DNA of 49,575 bases. Source: Acidobacteriaceae bacterium. Its GTDB lineage: Bacteria; Acidobacteriota; Terriglobia; Terriglobales; Acidobacteriaceae. The stretch covers positions 22,662 to 72,236 of the forward strand of contig PLIO01000068.1 in NCBI GenBank assembly GCA_003140075.1, given 5' to 3'. Position 1 is the stretch's first letter. Each line of letters starts with the position of its first letter. The notes beneath the pieces were generated by a model that saw only the letters and a list, made by a program, of their open reading frames with translations, had not been told where the DNA came from and ran no database searches. Both the position numbers and the translations under genes were made by a program. Below are positions 34,301 to 42,322 of the stretch, in pieces.

Positions 34301-35011
34301 GTTGTAGGTGAGAACCTTAAACTCCTGGATGTCATCGATCGAAGAGAAAATCGCGATACCGCCTGCAGTCAGTTCGTTATTGTCGTTGCCATCGAGCAAC
34401 CAGTCCGTGCTCTGGGCTCGCGATCCACCAACGGAAAGCGAAAACGTTCCGCGGGCGGAGACCTCGCTGCTGGCCCCGCCGTTGAAGAAACTCTGCGGGT
34501 TGGTCTCCTGCGTGGTGCCCGGGGTAAGCGTAGCCAACTGAACGAAATCGCGGCCGTTCAGGGGAAGGTCGGCGACCTCCTCGGAGGTGATGACCTGGCC
34601 GAGCGAGGGATTCGCAGTCTCCACGGCTACTTCCGTAGCGCTCACCTCAACCGTCGAGGAGACGGAGGCGGGCACGAGGGCGAAGTCTACTTCGCGGTGC
34701 TCGTCGACCTGGAGACGGATATCTTTCTGTTCGGTCGACTGGAAACCCTGGGACTCCACTCGAATCCGGTAAACAGCCACGGGCAGGAGGGGAATGAGGT
34801 AGTGTCCTGAATCGTCGGTCCTGGCTTCGCGGGAGAGACCTGTGTCCTGCGAAGTGGCTTTTATCGTTGCGCCTGAAACCACAGCGCCGGCCTTATCAGA
34901 AACGGTACCTGAAAAGCTGCCGGTTGCCTGACCGTGCAGCATGGGACAGATGGAAAATGCCAGCGAACACACAACCCCGACAAGCAGCGCCCTCTTATTC
35001 AGCTTCAGCAT
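31346..35011 (-). CDS. TonB-dependent receptor, Oar-like with carboxypeptidase-regulatory domain
   Basis: A 1221-residue outer-membrane receptor from the ATG at 35011 (AAGGGG upstream). The signal peptide LLVGVVCSLAFSICPMLHGQ is followed by a carboxypeptidase-regulatory domain (GSFSGTVSDKAGAVVSGATI), a plug (ITSEEVADLPLNGRDFVQLA) and a large beta-barrel ending in VIQFALRLNF. No TonB box is clear. This family is greatly expanded in Acidobacteriota and is usually tied to uptake of oligosaccharides or other large nutrients. In this location the likely cargo is a nucleoside, nucleotide or RNA/DNA breakdown product, which is inferred from neighbours only. Confidence 0.9.
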   Translation of the reverse strand: MLKLNKRALLVGVVCSLAFSICPMLHGQATGSFSGTVSDKAGAVVSGATIKATSQDTGLSREARTDDSGHYLIPLLPVAVYRIRVESQGFQSTEQKDIRLQVDEHREVDFALVPASVSSTVEVSATEVAVETANPSLGQVITSEEVADLPLNGRDFVQLATLTPGTTQETNPQSFFNGGASSEVSARGTFSLSVGGSRAQSTDWLLDGNDNNELTAGGIAIFSSIDDIQEFKVLTYNYSAEYGARAGPTVLVTTKSGSNQFHGSLFEYFRNTDLDARSYFASSREKFNLNQFGGSLGGPIQKDKTFFFLDYEAKQQRHGIPFLGLVPTQAMMTGDFRLDPYGNARGPGNPYGFGDLLNPYATGAEPANFQCVSGTQNLAVPTPTSVNPDGSQVPGVLCDYIPQALRDKVGAEVIQLYPQSNASNAQLGYNYTNVPVRSLNEGKFDIRLDHNFSSKDSIFARFSYDQAVTFDPGGSPGFAEENPYGSTEYLTNHGRNVAISETHVISDHTINQASAGFNRIFNHILPYGVYGGRACTAALLGIQGADLSSQCDSITGYPASLNQTTLDCMSCGLSSIQLTDYWPIGDRGFAPFQGGTNVYTASDTLDMIRGKHNIHFGIGIRINQMNVRSNAFQDGAFFFLGGSSSYTGDDAADLLLGQPNDGALHDQTFDGATTGRRWKMYRPFVQDDWRVSNNLTVNLGLAWALVTPESEAHGRMADFDFSNGMYYVAGNSPQATCAICVRSGGSAGIQFDKTAFEPRIGLAWKPWGSQNTAIRAGYAIFHDSAWSQGAQGLWENPPYFAETDQFNYFAGVPCPFNNATSATPANCGLQLGLLLPTLAPYEAEPNPATFTGTIYSQNFNFKQGMVQQYNLNVEHQLPGSVVLTAGYAGSRSSRILVDGLNLDVGSPGACGGVVPGYTFGCGPGGAAFAAPYPFDGPFTNISNFSDNGRARYDSLQIKAETKSARHGLYALIGYTWARTFDSGMPDGAGTTPGATYWPLPGTQRADWALSQINLNDSFTASILYDLPFGKGKRFGSTWSSPVSRILGNWKLNVIEKATSGFPLFMTASNNGPFSGSGVYFDWNGASLNRPNEVGDPNQPGPVAANPTCTAPSKVHTLADWFNPCAFMDAPSGELGDSNRAPLYGPRFVNTDFSIMKDFPLREGMYVAFRAEFFNIFNHPQFYLAGTSATQMQDEDSPSSFGIVNETVNNPRVIQFALRLNF

Positions 35012-35060
35012 TAAAAACCCCTTTTCGGCAGCCCCGCGCCGAATGATGAACAAAAGTCTC

Positions 35061-35079
35061 CGCACTGCACTGCACTGCA
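35061..35079. repeat. GCACT pentamer microsatellite upstream of the TonB receptor
   Basis: Three GCACT units plus GCAC, 50 bases before the receptor ATG, in the leader or in an N-terminal extension if the ATG at 35080 is used. Slippage of five bases would change the frame of that extension or leader spacing. Confidence 0.6.
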
Positions 35080-35247
35080 CGGTTGGTGGTGAATGGACCG
35101 TAGAACGGCCTTATAAATCTCCTCCACTTCCGAAGTCAAGAATTTTCGGTCGTAGAAAAATATTAGTTGCGATTCCGTTCTCTTTTTTGGCACAGGATCA
35201 AGGGGCAAAAGCGGCGCGGTTCTCCGCAGATTGGATTTCCCTTAGGA

Positions 35248-36201
35248 TCAATGTCGAGAATCGGGGTGGTTGATGCCTTGAACACTCCATTCCGCATCAA
35301 AGCGCGCGCGATCATAGAAGGATTTCTGAGTTCCAATGCCTGTGGTCGAAAGACCAGCGTAGAGATTGGCGCGCCGCACTGCCTCTCGTTCCGGCACTCC
35401 TTCCCCGAGGAATACGGCGAAGCTCCCGATGAATGCGTCGCCGGCACCGGTGCTGTCGATACTCTTTACCGCAAAGGGAGGCACGTGCTCGCTCACCCCG
35501 GGGCCGGCGAGGAGCGATCCGTTGGCTCCAAGGGTAATGATGACGCGGCGAATGCCGCCGGTCACCAGTTTCTCCGCGCACTTCTTCGCGTCCTCGACGT
35601 TCCGCACAGCAAGGCCGGTGATGGTTTCGGCCTCGCTCTCGTTGGGAACGAAGTAATCGAGGTCAGACAACGCTCGCATTTCGACGGGTTGCCCGGGCGC
35701 CGGGTTTAGGATGCAGCGAATGCCATGCTTTCGGGCGAAGGCCACTGTGTAGTAGACGGTTTCGAGAGGGATCTCAAATTGGAGGACGATGCAGTCGGCG
35801 GTTTTCAACATCTCCGAGGCGGCATCAACATCAGCCGGTTTCAGCGCGTCGTTGGCCCCTTTTACAACCAGAATGCGGTTTTGCCCGCTGGGCTCAACAA
35901 AAATTGGCGCCACTCCGCTGGACAAGCCTTCGACCTGCTTGACGTGGGTAGTATCGATACCAAGCGTCTTGAAATTCTCGATGGTCGCCGGGCCGAACAG
36001 GTCGCTGCCAACGCGCGCCACCATGAACACATCCGCGCCGCAGAGACGAGCCGCGGCCGCCTGATTCGCGCCTTTGCCGCCGAATCCCAAGTGGAACTCC
36101 TGCCCGAAGATTGTTTCTCCAGGTCTTGGGAACCGGTCGGTGAAAGTTGTGAGATCGACGTTGGCACTGCCGACGACTGCGATTCGAGGGCGACGGGACA
36201 T
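35248..36201 (-). CDS. rbsK: Ribokinase
   Basis: A 317-residue PfkB-family kinase phosphorylating ribose at O5. The N-terminal signature LGFGGKGANQAAAA and the C-terminal DSTGAGDAFIGSFA (catalytic Asp, anion hole) are both complete. The ribose-binding NPAPGQP is present. It would process ribose released by the nucleoside hydrolases in this island, or ribose 1-phosphate-derived sugars after DeoA. It lies between the ALDH gene and the TonB receptor on the same strand. Start ATG at 36201; length is normal. Confidence 0.95.
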   Translation of the reverse strand: MSRRPRIAVVGSANVDLTTFTDRFPRPGETIFGQEFHLGFGGKGANQAAAARLCGADVFMVARVGSDLFGPATIENFKTLGIDTTHVKQVEGLSSGVAPIFVEPSGQNRILVVKGANDALKPADVDAASEMLKTADCIVLQFEIPLETVYYTVAFARKHGIRCILNPAPGQPVEMRALSDLDYFVPNESEAETITGLAVRNVEDAKKCAEKLVTGGIRRVIITLGANGSLLAGPGVSEHVPPFAVKSIDSTGAGDAFIGSFAVFLGEGVPEREAVRRANLYAGLSTTGIGTQKSFYDRARFDAEWSVQGINHPDSRH

Positions 36202-36318
36202 AGATTTATCGGAGAAAGTTGCGACCGCCGAGTGTATTTGGAGCCACCGCCTGTGTCAATGCAGGCGGGCCTGCGGTGCAGGCAAGCCCTTCATTACGAA
36301 CGCCAGGATAATCCGCCT

Positions 36319-38727
36319 CTACTCGCCGTAGGGCACCCAGATGTTCTTCACTTGCGTGGCGTGGCGCAAGAACCATCGGCCTTCCCCTTGCGCCGCATCA
36401 AACCAGTCGATGGCGCGGCCTTCGTTGGTAAACACCTGCTTCAGATTGCCGACCGAAAACGACTTGGCCGCCGCCGCGTTGGACTCGTGCGAAAAGCACC
36501 AGATTGCATCGACGTCATCGTGTTCGGCGAGGGTCTTGAGAAGCTCGGACGTTTTGCCGGTCACAATGTTCACAGCGCCGCCGGGCAGATCGCTGGTGTC
36601 GAACACCTGGTAGAGATCTCCCACGATCAGCGGGTAGGTCTCCGAGGGCACAACGACGGCAGTATTTCCGGCTGCCAGAACCGGCAAGACGAGAGAGAGA
36701 AGGCCGAGCAGCGGCGATTCGTTCGGGCAGATGATTCCAACGGTTCCGATCGGCTCATTCATCGCGATCGCGATCGTCCGCGATGGTGGGTTATGAACAG
36801 CGCCATCGAACTTGTCGGCCCAGGCGGCGTAGGAAAATATCCGCTCGATGCTGGCCGTTACTTCCCTGGTGGAGTGCGATTCTCCAAGACTCGCCGCCAG
36901 CCGGTGGCCGATTTCTTCCTGGCGCAGTGAAAGATTCTCCGCCATGTAATAGAGAACCTGTGCGCGATTGTGGGCCGTGGCCTTGGTCCAACTCGGTGCC
37001 TTGCGCGCGGCTTCAACCGCGTTGCGAATATCTTTTCGGTTGCCGAGGGGCGCTTCGCCGAGCAACTCGCCATGCTGGCCGCGCACTGCGAAACTGTAGC
37101 CGGAATCCGGTCTCGCCTGTTTGCCGCCGATGTAAAGTTTCACGGTGCGGTCGATGGTTGGATCTGGCTGGGGCTGTTCATCCGTGGAATCGCTGGGCGT
37201 GCTCGCCGATGGGGGAAGCGTAGGAGCGTGTTTGAACCACGACGGTTCGAGGTACTCCAGCAAGCCTTCCCGGCCGCCCTCGCGGCCGTAGCCGCTTTCG
37301 CGATAGCCTCCGAAGCCGCACGCGGCATCGAAAAGATTTGTGCAATTCACCCAGACCACGCCAGCTTTGATCTGCGCCACTACTTGCAGAGCCACGTTGA
37401 TACTTTCGCTCCACACGCAGGCGGCCAAACCGTAGACCGTGTTGTTGGCGAGTTCGACGGCCTCGGCGGGCGTGCGGAATGTCATGGCGGCGAGCACGGG
37501 GCCGAAAATCTCCTGCTGCGCGACCACCGAAGCCGGATGCACATTGCTTAGCAGCGTTGGAGGGAAATAGAGTCCGCGCGGTGGCATTTCCATTTGCGGT
37601 TGCCAGCAGGTCGCGCCTTCTGCAACTCCCTCGTCGACGAGACGACGAATGCGGTCGAGTTGCACCTGGGCAACGATGGCGCCAATGTCAATCGATTTAT
37701 CCAGCGGCGAACCAACGCGAAGCCGGGTCATTCGGCCGCGAATCTTCTCCATCAGCGTTTCGGCGATGCTCTCCTGCATCAGCAGGCGTGAACCCGCGCA
37801 GCAAACTTGTCCCTGGTTCAGCCAGATGCCATCCACCAGGCCTTCGACTGCACTGTCAAGGTCGGCGTCTTCGAAGACGACAAAGGGAGACTTGCCGCCC
37901 AGTTCCAGCGAAAGGCGTTTGTGACTCTTGGCGGTCCCGGCACGAATTGCACGGCCCACTTCCGTGGACCCAGTGAAGGCGATTTTGTCGAAGCCAGCAT
38001 GTTTCACGAGAGCCTCGCCGGTGGAACCATCGCCGGTGACGATGTTGACTACCCCGGCGGGCAAGCCGATCTCCTGGCAAAGCTCGGCAAAGGCAAGAGC
38101 GGTAAGCGGGGTGAATTCGGCTGGCTTGAGCACCACAGTATTTCCCGTGGCGATGGCGGGAGCAATTTTCCACGCCAGCATAAGCAGCGGGAAATTCCAC
38201 GGGATGATCTGCCCAACCACCCCGCAAGCCATGTAGCCGGAGAACTCCGATTCGAGCAACTGCGCCCATCCGGCGTGATGGTAGAAGTGGCGAGCTACGA
38301 GCGGGATGTCGATGTCGCGGCTCTCGCGGATCGGCTTGCCGTTGTCGATTGTTTCTAGCACTGCAAGCCGGCGGGAATGTCTTTGAACCGCGCGAGCCAG
38401 GGCGTACGAATAGCGGGCGCGCTCGTGGGGAGTGAGCGCCTGCCACTTTGGGAGCGCATTCCGCGCGGCCTGGACCGCGGCATCGACATCTGCAGCCGAA
38501 CCTTGAGATACGGTCGCAATCTTCTCCCCGGTAGAGGGATCGGTCGAATCGAAAAATGCGCCATCGACCGGCTGTCGCCAGTCGCCATCGATGAAGTGGC
38601 CGAAGCGTCGTCGATGGCGGTCGAGCCAAAGCAGCGCATCCTTCGGATCCTCGGGCGCCGGTCCATATTCCATGGTGAGGAATTTCTCAGCTATGCTCAT
38701 TCTAGTAGTTTCGCTTTCTTCCTCCAT
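36319..38727 (-). CDS. Two-domain aldehyde dehydrogenase (ALDH16 type)
   Basis: An 802-residue protein with two ALDH domains. The first (about residues 40-495) is catalytic: WNFP near 180, ELGGKSP with Glu275, and NQGQVCCAG with Cys309 as the nucleophile. The second (about 515-802) keeps the fold (GIICPNESPLLGLLS, LYQVFDTSDLPGGAVNIVTG) but has no catalytic Cys or Glu motif, as known for ALDH16. The likely role is oxidation of acetaldehyde from the DeoC reaction, given that the genes are seven bases apart. An alternative ATG at 38700 is possible. Confidence 0.93.
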   Translation of the reverse strand: MEEESETTRMSIAEKFLTMEYGPAPEDPKDALLWLDRHRRRFGHFIDGDWRQPVDGAFFDSTDPSTGEKIATVSQGSAADVDAAVQAARNALPKWQALTPHERARYSYALARAVQRHSRRLAVLETIDNGKPIRESRDIDIPLVARHFYHHAGWAQLLESEFSGYMACGVVGQIIPWNFPLLMLAWKIAPAIATGNTVVLKPAEFTPLTALAFAELCQEIGLPAGVVNIVTGDGSTGEALVKHAGFDKIAFTGSTEVGRAIRAGTAKSHKRLSLELGGKSPFVVFEDADLDSAVEGLVDGIWLNQGQVCCAGSRLLMQESIAETLMEKIRGRMTRLRVGSPLDKSIDIGAIVAQVQLDRIRRLVDEGVAEGATCWQPQMEMPPRGLYFPPTLLSNVHPASVVAQQEIFGPVLAAMTFRTPAEAVELANNTVYGLAACVWSESINVALQVVAQIKAGVVWVNCTNLFDAACGFGGYRESGYGREGGREGLLEYLEPSWFKHAPTLPPSASTPSDSTDEQPQPDPTIDRTVKLYIGGKQARPDSGYSFAVRGQHGELLGEAPLGNRKDIRNAVEAARKAPSWTKATAHNRAQVLYYMAENLSLRQEEIGHRLAASLGESHSTREVTASIERIFSYAAWADKFDGAVHNPPSRTIAIAMNEPIGTVGIICPNESPLLGLLSLVLPVLAAGNTAVVVPSETYPLIVGDLYQVFDTSDLPGGAVNIVTGKTSELLKTLAEHDDVDAIWCFSHESNAAAAKSFSVGNLKQVFTNEGRAIDWFDAAQGEGRWFLRHATQVKNIWVPYGE

Positions 38728-38733
38728 CTCCGA

Positions 38734-39792
38734 CTACGCAATCGGATGGCGGTAATCTGCCGAGTACCGGCCGGTGGCGTAGTGTTCCAATTGCCGTTCA
38801 ATGTCATTCAGAAGTCCGCTGGCTCCGAAACGGAAGAGGTCGGCTTTCATCCAGGACGTTCCGAGTTCTTCTTTCATCAGCGCCAACCATTCCGTGGATT
38901 GCTTGGCCGTGCGAATGCCGCCGGCGGGCTTGAAGCCCACGGCCATGCCCGTTTCCTGGGCGTACTCGCGAATGGCGCGCGTCATCACAAATCCGACGGG
39001 AAGAGTCGCGTTTGTAGATTCTTTGCCGGTCGACGTCTTGATGAAGTCAGCGCCGGCCATCATTGCTACAAAGCTGGCGCGCGCTACGTTGCGCAGGGTT
39101 AACAGGTCTCCCGTCCCAAGGATCGCTTTCATATGACGCTGGCCGCATGCTCGCTTGAACTCGGCAATCTCGTCGTAGAGCTCCTGCCATCTTCCGCCGA
39201 ATACATGAGCTCGCGTGATTACGATGTCAATCTCATCCGCTCCAGCTTCCACCGAGCGCCGAATTTCGGCGACGCGTTCCTCCACCGGCGACAAGCCGGC
39301 GGGAAATCCCGTGGAAACGGCGGCTACTCGAACTCCGCTGCCTGCGAGCGCCCGCACTGCGGTCCCGACAAACCGGTGATAAACGCAAACCGCTGCCACT
39401 TTGATATCGAGTTCTTCGATCTTCAACTCTTTCAGAAGCTCCTGTTGAATCGGTCGTCGCGCCTTGGCGCAAAGGCGGCGTACGCGGTCTTCCGTGTCGT
39501 CGCCCGAGAGTGTGGTGAGGTCCATGCAGGAGATTGCGCGCAAATGCCAGGCGGCCTGCCACTCCTTCTTCACCGTTTTTCGCGCCACATGCGTTTGCGC
39601 CCTACGTTCCACGGCGCTGGTGTTGACGCGAACCTGTTTCACCCAATCAAGATTCAGTGGAATACCGCGATTGGAAAGCAGAGGCCGGCCAGCAAGGGTG
39701 GCGACGGGCGCAGCGGAATCTGGCGCTGGGTCTTCGAGACCGCTGTTCAGACGGTCGGTAATGCGGTAACGGCTTTTGGGTTCCTCTGACAC
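38734..39792 (-). CDS. deoC: Deoxyribose-phosphate aldolase, eukaryote-like
   Basis: A DERA-type aldolase splitting 2-deoxyribose 5-phosphate into glyceraldehyde 3-phosphate and acetaldehyde. The Schiff-base lysine is in DFIKTSTGKES and the second lysine in VGFKPAGGIRT. The upstream part, LDWVKQVRVNTSAVERRAQT followed by VKKEWQAAWHLRAISCMDLT, matches the long animal DERA form rather than short E. coli DeoC. It needs the long N-terminus, so a GTG at 39792 (352 residues) is used; GTG at 39819 is possible. No Shine-Dalgarno is seen. The ALDH gene follows after seven bases. Confidence 0.92.
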   Translation of the reverse strand: MSEEPKSRYRITDRLNSGLEDPAPDSAAPVATLAGRPLLSNRGIPLNLDWVKQVRVNTSAVERRAQTHVARKTVKKEWQAAWHLRAISCMDLTTLSGDDTEDRVRRLCAKARRPIQQELLKELKIEELDIKVAAVCVYHRFVGTAVRALAGSGVRVAAVSTGFPAGLSPVEERVAEIRRSVEAGADEIDIVITRAHVFGGRWQELYDEIAEFKRACGQRHMKAILGTGDLLTLRNVARASFVAMMAGADFIKTSTGKESTNATLPVGFVMTRAIREYAQETGMAVGFKPAGGIRTAKQSTEWLALMKEELGTSWMKADLFRFGASGLLNDIERQLEHYATGRYSADYRHPIA

Positions 39793-39888
39793 CGTCTTGC
39801 ATTGTACGGCAGTCGCCACGCCCAACGACACCGCCGCGTTGAGACCGCTCAAAGGTGGGACGCGTGCGGATGGTCGGGCGGAGTTTTC

Positions 39889-39897
39889 TGCTATAGT
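39889..39897 (+). promoter_or_regulatory. Extended -10 promoter of the amidohydrolase gene
   Basis: TGC followed by TATAGT gives an extended -10 (TGnTATAnT). The predicted start near 39904 leaves a short leader containing GGAGG. It lies in the divergent gap to deoC, which spans 39793-39921. Confidence 0.5.
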
Positions 39898-39921
39898 TGC
39901 GTTCCTTGGAGGTCGCGTCCC

Positions 39922-40815
39922 ATGCCTCGAACAGTGCGCTGTGCCTTGATTCAAGCGCGGAACGAACTCGGCAGCGAGCGGCCGCTTGCGCAGATCAGGA
40001 AGGCGATGATCGACAAGCACTTGAAGTTGATAGAACAGGCTGCGAAGAAGAAAACACAAATCCTGTGCCTGCAGGAGCTTTTTTACGGCCCTTATTTTTG
40101 CGCCGAGCAGAATGCGCGCTGGTATGAGCTTACGGAGCGTGTGCCGGACGGCCCGACGGTGCGCCTGATGCAAAAGGTCGCCGCGAAACATCGCATGGTG
40201 ATCGTGGTTCCGGTTTATGAAGAACAGATGCCTGGGGTTTATTTCAACACCGCCGCGGTGATCGATGCCGACGGCCGCTATCTGGGAAAATACCGCAAGC
40301 ATCACATCCCGCACTGCCATCCCGGATTCTGGGAGAAGTTTTACTTCACCCCGGGTGACCTTGGGTACCCCGTGTTTGAGACGAAATATGCGCGGGTCGG
40401 CGTCTACATTTGTTATGACCGACATTTCCCCGAGGGCGCGCGCATTCTGGGATTGAACGGCGCGGAGATTGTGTTTAATCCTTCGGCCACGGTTGCCGGT
40501 CTTTCGGAATATCTGTGGGAACTCGAGCAACCCGCGCATGCTGTGGCCAACGGCTATTTTGTCGGCGCGGTCAACCGAGTGGGCGTCGAGAAGCCGTGGA
40601 GTATTGGCGAGTTCTACGGCAAGAGCTATTTCTGCAATCCGCGCGGAAAAATTATCGCCCAGGCCGGCCGCGATAAAGACGAAGTAGTGGTAGCGGACCT
40701 CGACCTGGAAATGATCGCGGAAGTGCGCAAAGTTTGGCAGTTCTTTCGCGATCGCCGGCCGGAAAGCTATGGACCCCTCACTGCGCAAACTGGAGGGACC
40801 GCGGCCGCAGACTGA
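39922..40815 (+). CDS. Nitrilase-family amidohydrolase, beta-ureidopropionase-like
   Basis: A 297-residue carbon-nitrogen hydrolase. The Glu-Lys-Cys triad is complete: LCLQELFYGPYF (Glu), GKYRKHHIPH (Lys) and VYICYDRHFPEGAR (Cys). FNPSATVAGLSEYLWELEQP closely matches the eukaryotic-type beta-ureidopropionase, which hydrolyses N-carbamoyl-beta-alanine to beta-alanine, CO2 and ammonia. N-carbamoyl-amino-acid hydrolase activity is the alternative. GGAGG nine bases before the ATG supports the start. It is followed 59 bp later by the NCS1 permease, and dihydropyrimidinase is encoded nearby, so pyrimidine catabolism is the best reading. Confidence 0.88.
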   Translation: MPRTVRCALIQARNELGSERPLAQIRKAMIDKHLKLIEQAAKKKTQILCLQELFYGPYFCAEQNARWYELTERVPDGPTVRLMQKVAAKHRMVIVVPVYEEQMPGVYFNTAAVIDADGRYLGKYRKHHIPHCHPGFWEKFYFTPGDLGYPVFETKYARVGVYICYDRHFPEGARILGLNGAEIVFNPSATVAGLSEYLWELEQPAHAVANGYFVGAVNRVGVEKPWSIGEFYGKSYFCNPRGKIIAQAGRDKDEVVVADLDLEMIAEVRKVWQFFRDRRPESYGPLTAQTGGTAAAD

Positions 40816-40874
40816 AGCGCGATCGTTGCACAAATTGGTCGCAACATCGCCTTGCGGCGATTCTGAACAGATCC

Positions 40875-42314
40875 ATGACCACGAACAAATCTCAGTCTCT
40901 CCAATCCCGCATCGAATCCAGTCCCCTCTACAATCCTGACCTTGCGCCCGCACCGGCCGAGCGCCGGCACTGGGGAACGTACAACTTTGCGGCGTTATGG
41001 ATTTCGATGTCGGTGAACATCCTCACCTACATGCTCGCGGCGAGCTTGATTCAGGGTGGGATGAACTGGAAGCAGGCGGTGACGACAATTTTTATCGGCA
41101 ACGTGATTATTCTTGTGCCGATGCTGTTGAACTCGCACCCCGGAGCGAAGTACGGGATTCCGTTTCCGGTGTTGGCGCGCGCGTCGTTTGGAGTACTGGG
41201 CGCCAACGTAGCGGCGGTGCTGCGGGCACTGGTGGCGTGCGGATGGTTCGGCATCCAGACCTGGATCGGCGGCGAGGCGATCAGCACTCTGCTGGCCACG
41301 CTTGCACCGGGATGGAGTAATCTTCCCTACGCCACCGCCGTTTGCTTTCTTCTGTTCTGGCTGATCAACCTTGCGGTGATTGTGATGGGAATTGAATATA
41401 TTCGGATCCTGCAGGGGATCAGCGCACCGGTGTTGTTAGGAGTTGGGCTGTTGCTTTTAGCATGGGCCTATCATGCAGCGGGCGGCTTCGGTCCGATGTT
41501 GGCCGCGCCTTCGCGGTTCAACAACTTCGCAGATTTCCTGAAATTCTTGATTCCTGCTCTGAACGGGACAGTGGGATTCTGGGCCACGGTTTCGTTGAAT
41601 ATTCCAGACTTTACGCGATTCGCGCGGAACCAACGAGAACAGGTTATTGGTCAAGCGCTGGCCTTGCCGACAACGATGACGCTCTATGCCTTTATCGGAA
41701 TCGCCGTGACCTCGGCCACGGTTGTGATTTACGGGACAGCCATTTCGGATCCGGTGCAGTTGCTCAGCCGCTTTCATTCGCCCGTGGCCGTGGTGATCTC
41801 GCTGATCGCGATTCTGCTGGCTACGCTGAACGTCAACATAGGGGCCAACGTCGTTTCACCGGCAAACGACTTTTCGAACCTGTGGCCGCGGCGAATCAGT
41901 TTTCGCACCGGTGGCGTGATTACGTGCTTCATGGGTATCGCTTTAATGCCGTGGAAGCTGCTGGCTGATTACAACACGTTTATCCTCGGCTGGCTCGGTG
42001 GGTATGCCGCGTTTCTCGGGCCGGTCGCGGGCATCATGATCTGCGACTATTTTGTTATGCGAAAGTGTCTTCTCCAGGTGGATGACCTCTACCTTCGCGG
42101 CGGAATCTATGAGTATTCGAAGGGATTTAACTGGAGAGCGATAGTTGCGCTTGCGTTGGGAGCAGGGACGGCGCTCGTCGGTCTCAAAGTTCCGGCGGTG
42201 CGCGTTCTTTACGATTACTCCTGGTTCGTAGGCTTTGCCGTTTCTTTTGCCTTCTATTACGTGATGATGAAATTCCAGCGCTCGGCTGTGCTTTCAACGA
42301 CGGGAGCCTCTTAG
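40875..42314 (+). CDS. NCS1 nucleobase:cation symporter
   Basis: A 479-residue inner-membrane permease with about twelve helices. Family features are the N-terminal RRHWGTYNFAALWISMSVNI, the GIPFPVLARASFG stretch, and IPDFTRFARNQREQ with the loop before helix 8. NCS1 members import uracil, cytosine, hydantoins, allantoin or thiamine with a cation. The genomic setting between a beta-ureidopropionase-like enzyme and dihydropyrimidinase points to uracil, thymine or a hydantoin. The stop is eight bases from the convergent LLM gene. Confidence 0.92.
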   Translation: MTTNKSQSLQSRIESSPLYNPDLAPAPAERRHWGTYNFAALWISMSVNILTYMLAASLIQGGMNWKQAVTTIFIGNVIILVPMLLNSHPGAKYGIPFPVLARASFGVLGANVAAVLRALVACGWFGIQTWIGGEAISTLLATLAPGWSNLPYATAVCFLLFWLINLAVIVMGIEYIRILQGISAPVLLGVGLLLLAWAYHAAGGFGPMLAAPSRFNNFADFLKFLIPALNGTVGFWATVSLNIPDFTRFARNQREQVIGQALALPTTMTLYAFIGIAVTSATVVIYGTAISDPVQLLSRFHSPVAVVISLIAILLATLNVNIGANVVSPANDFSNLWPRRISFRTGGVITCFMGIALMPWKLLADYNTFILGWLGGYAAFLGPVAGIMICDYFVMRKCLLQVDDLYLRGGIYEYSKGFNWRAIVALALGAGTALVGLKVPAVRVLYDYSWFVGFAVSFAFYYVMMKFQRSAVLSTTGAS

Positions 42315-42322
42315 AGTGAACC

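Noticed and set aside
39793-40953. N-terminal extension of the deoC frame across the amidohydrolase gene
   Set aside because: The opposite strand codes for a complete nitrilase-family protein, and the extension has no family similarity.
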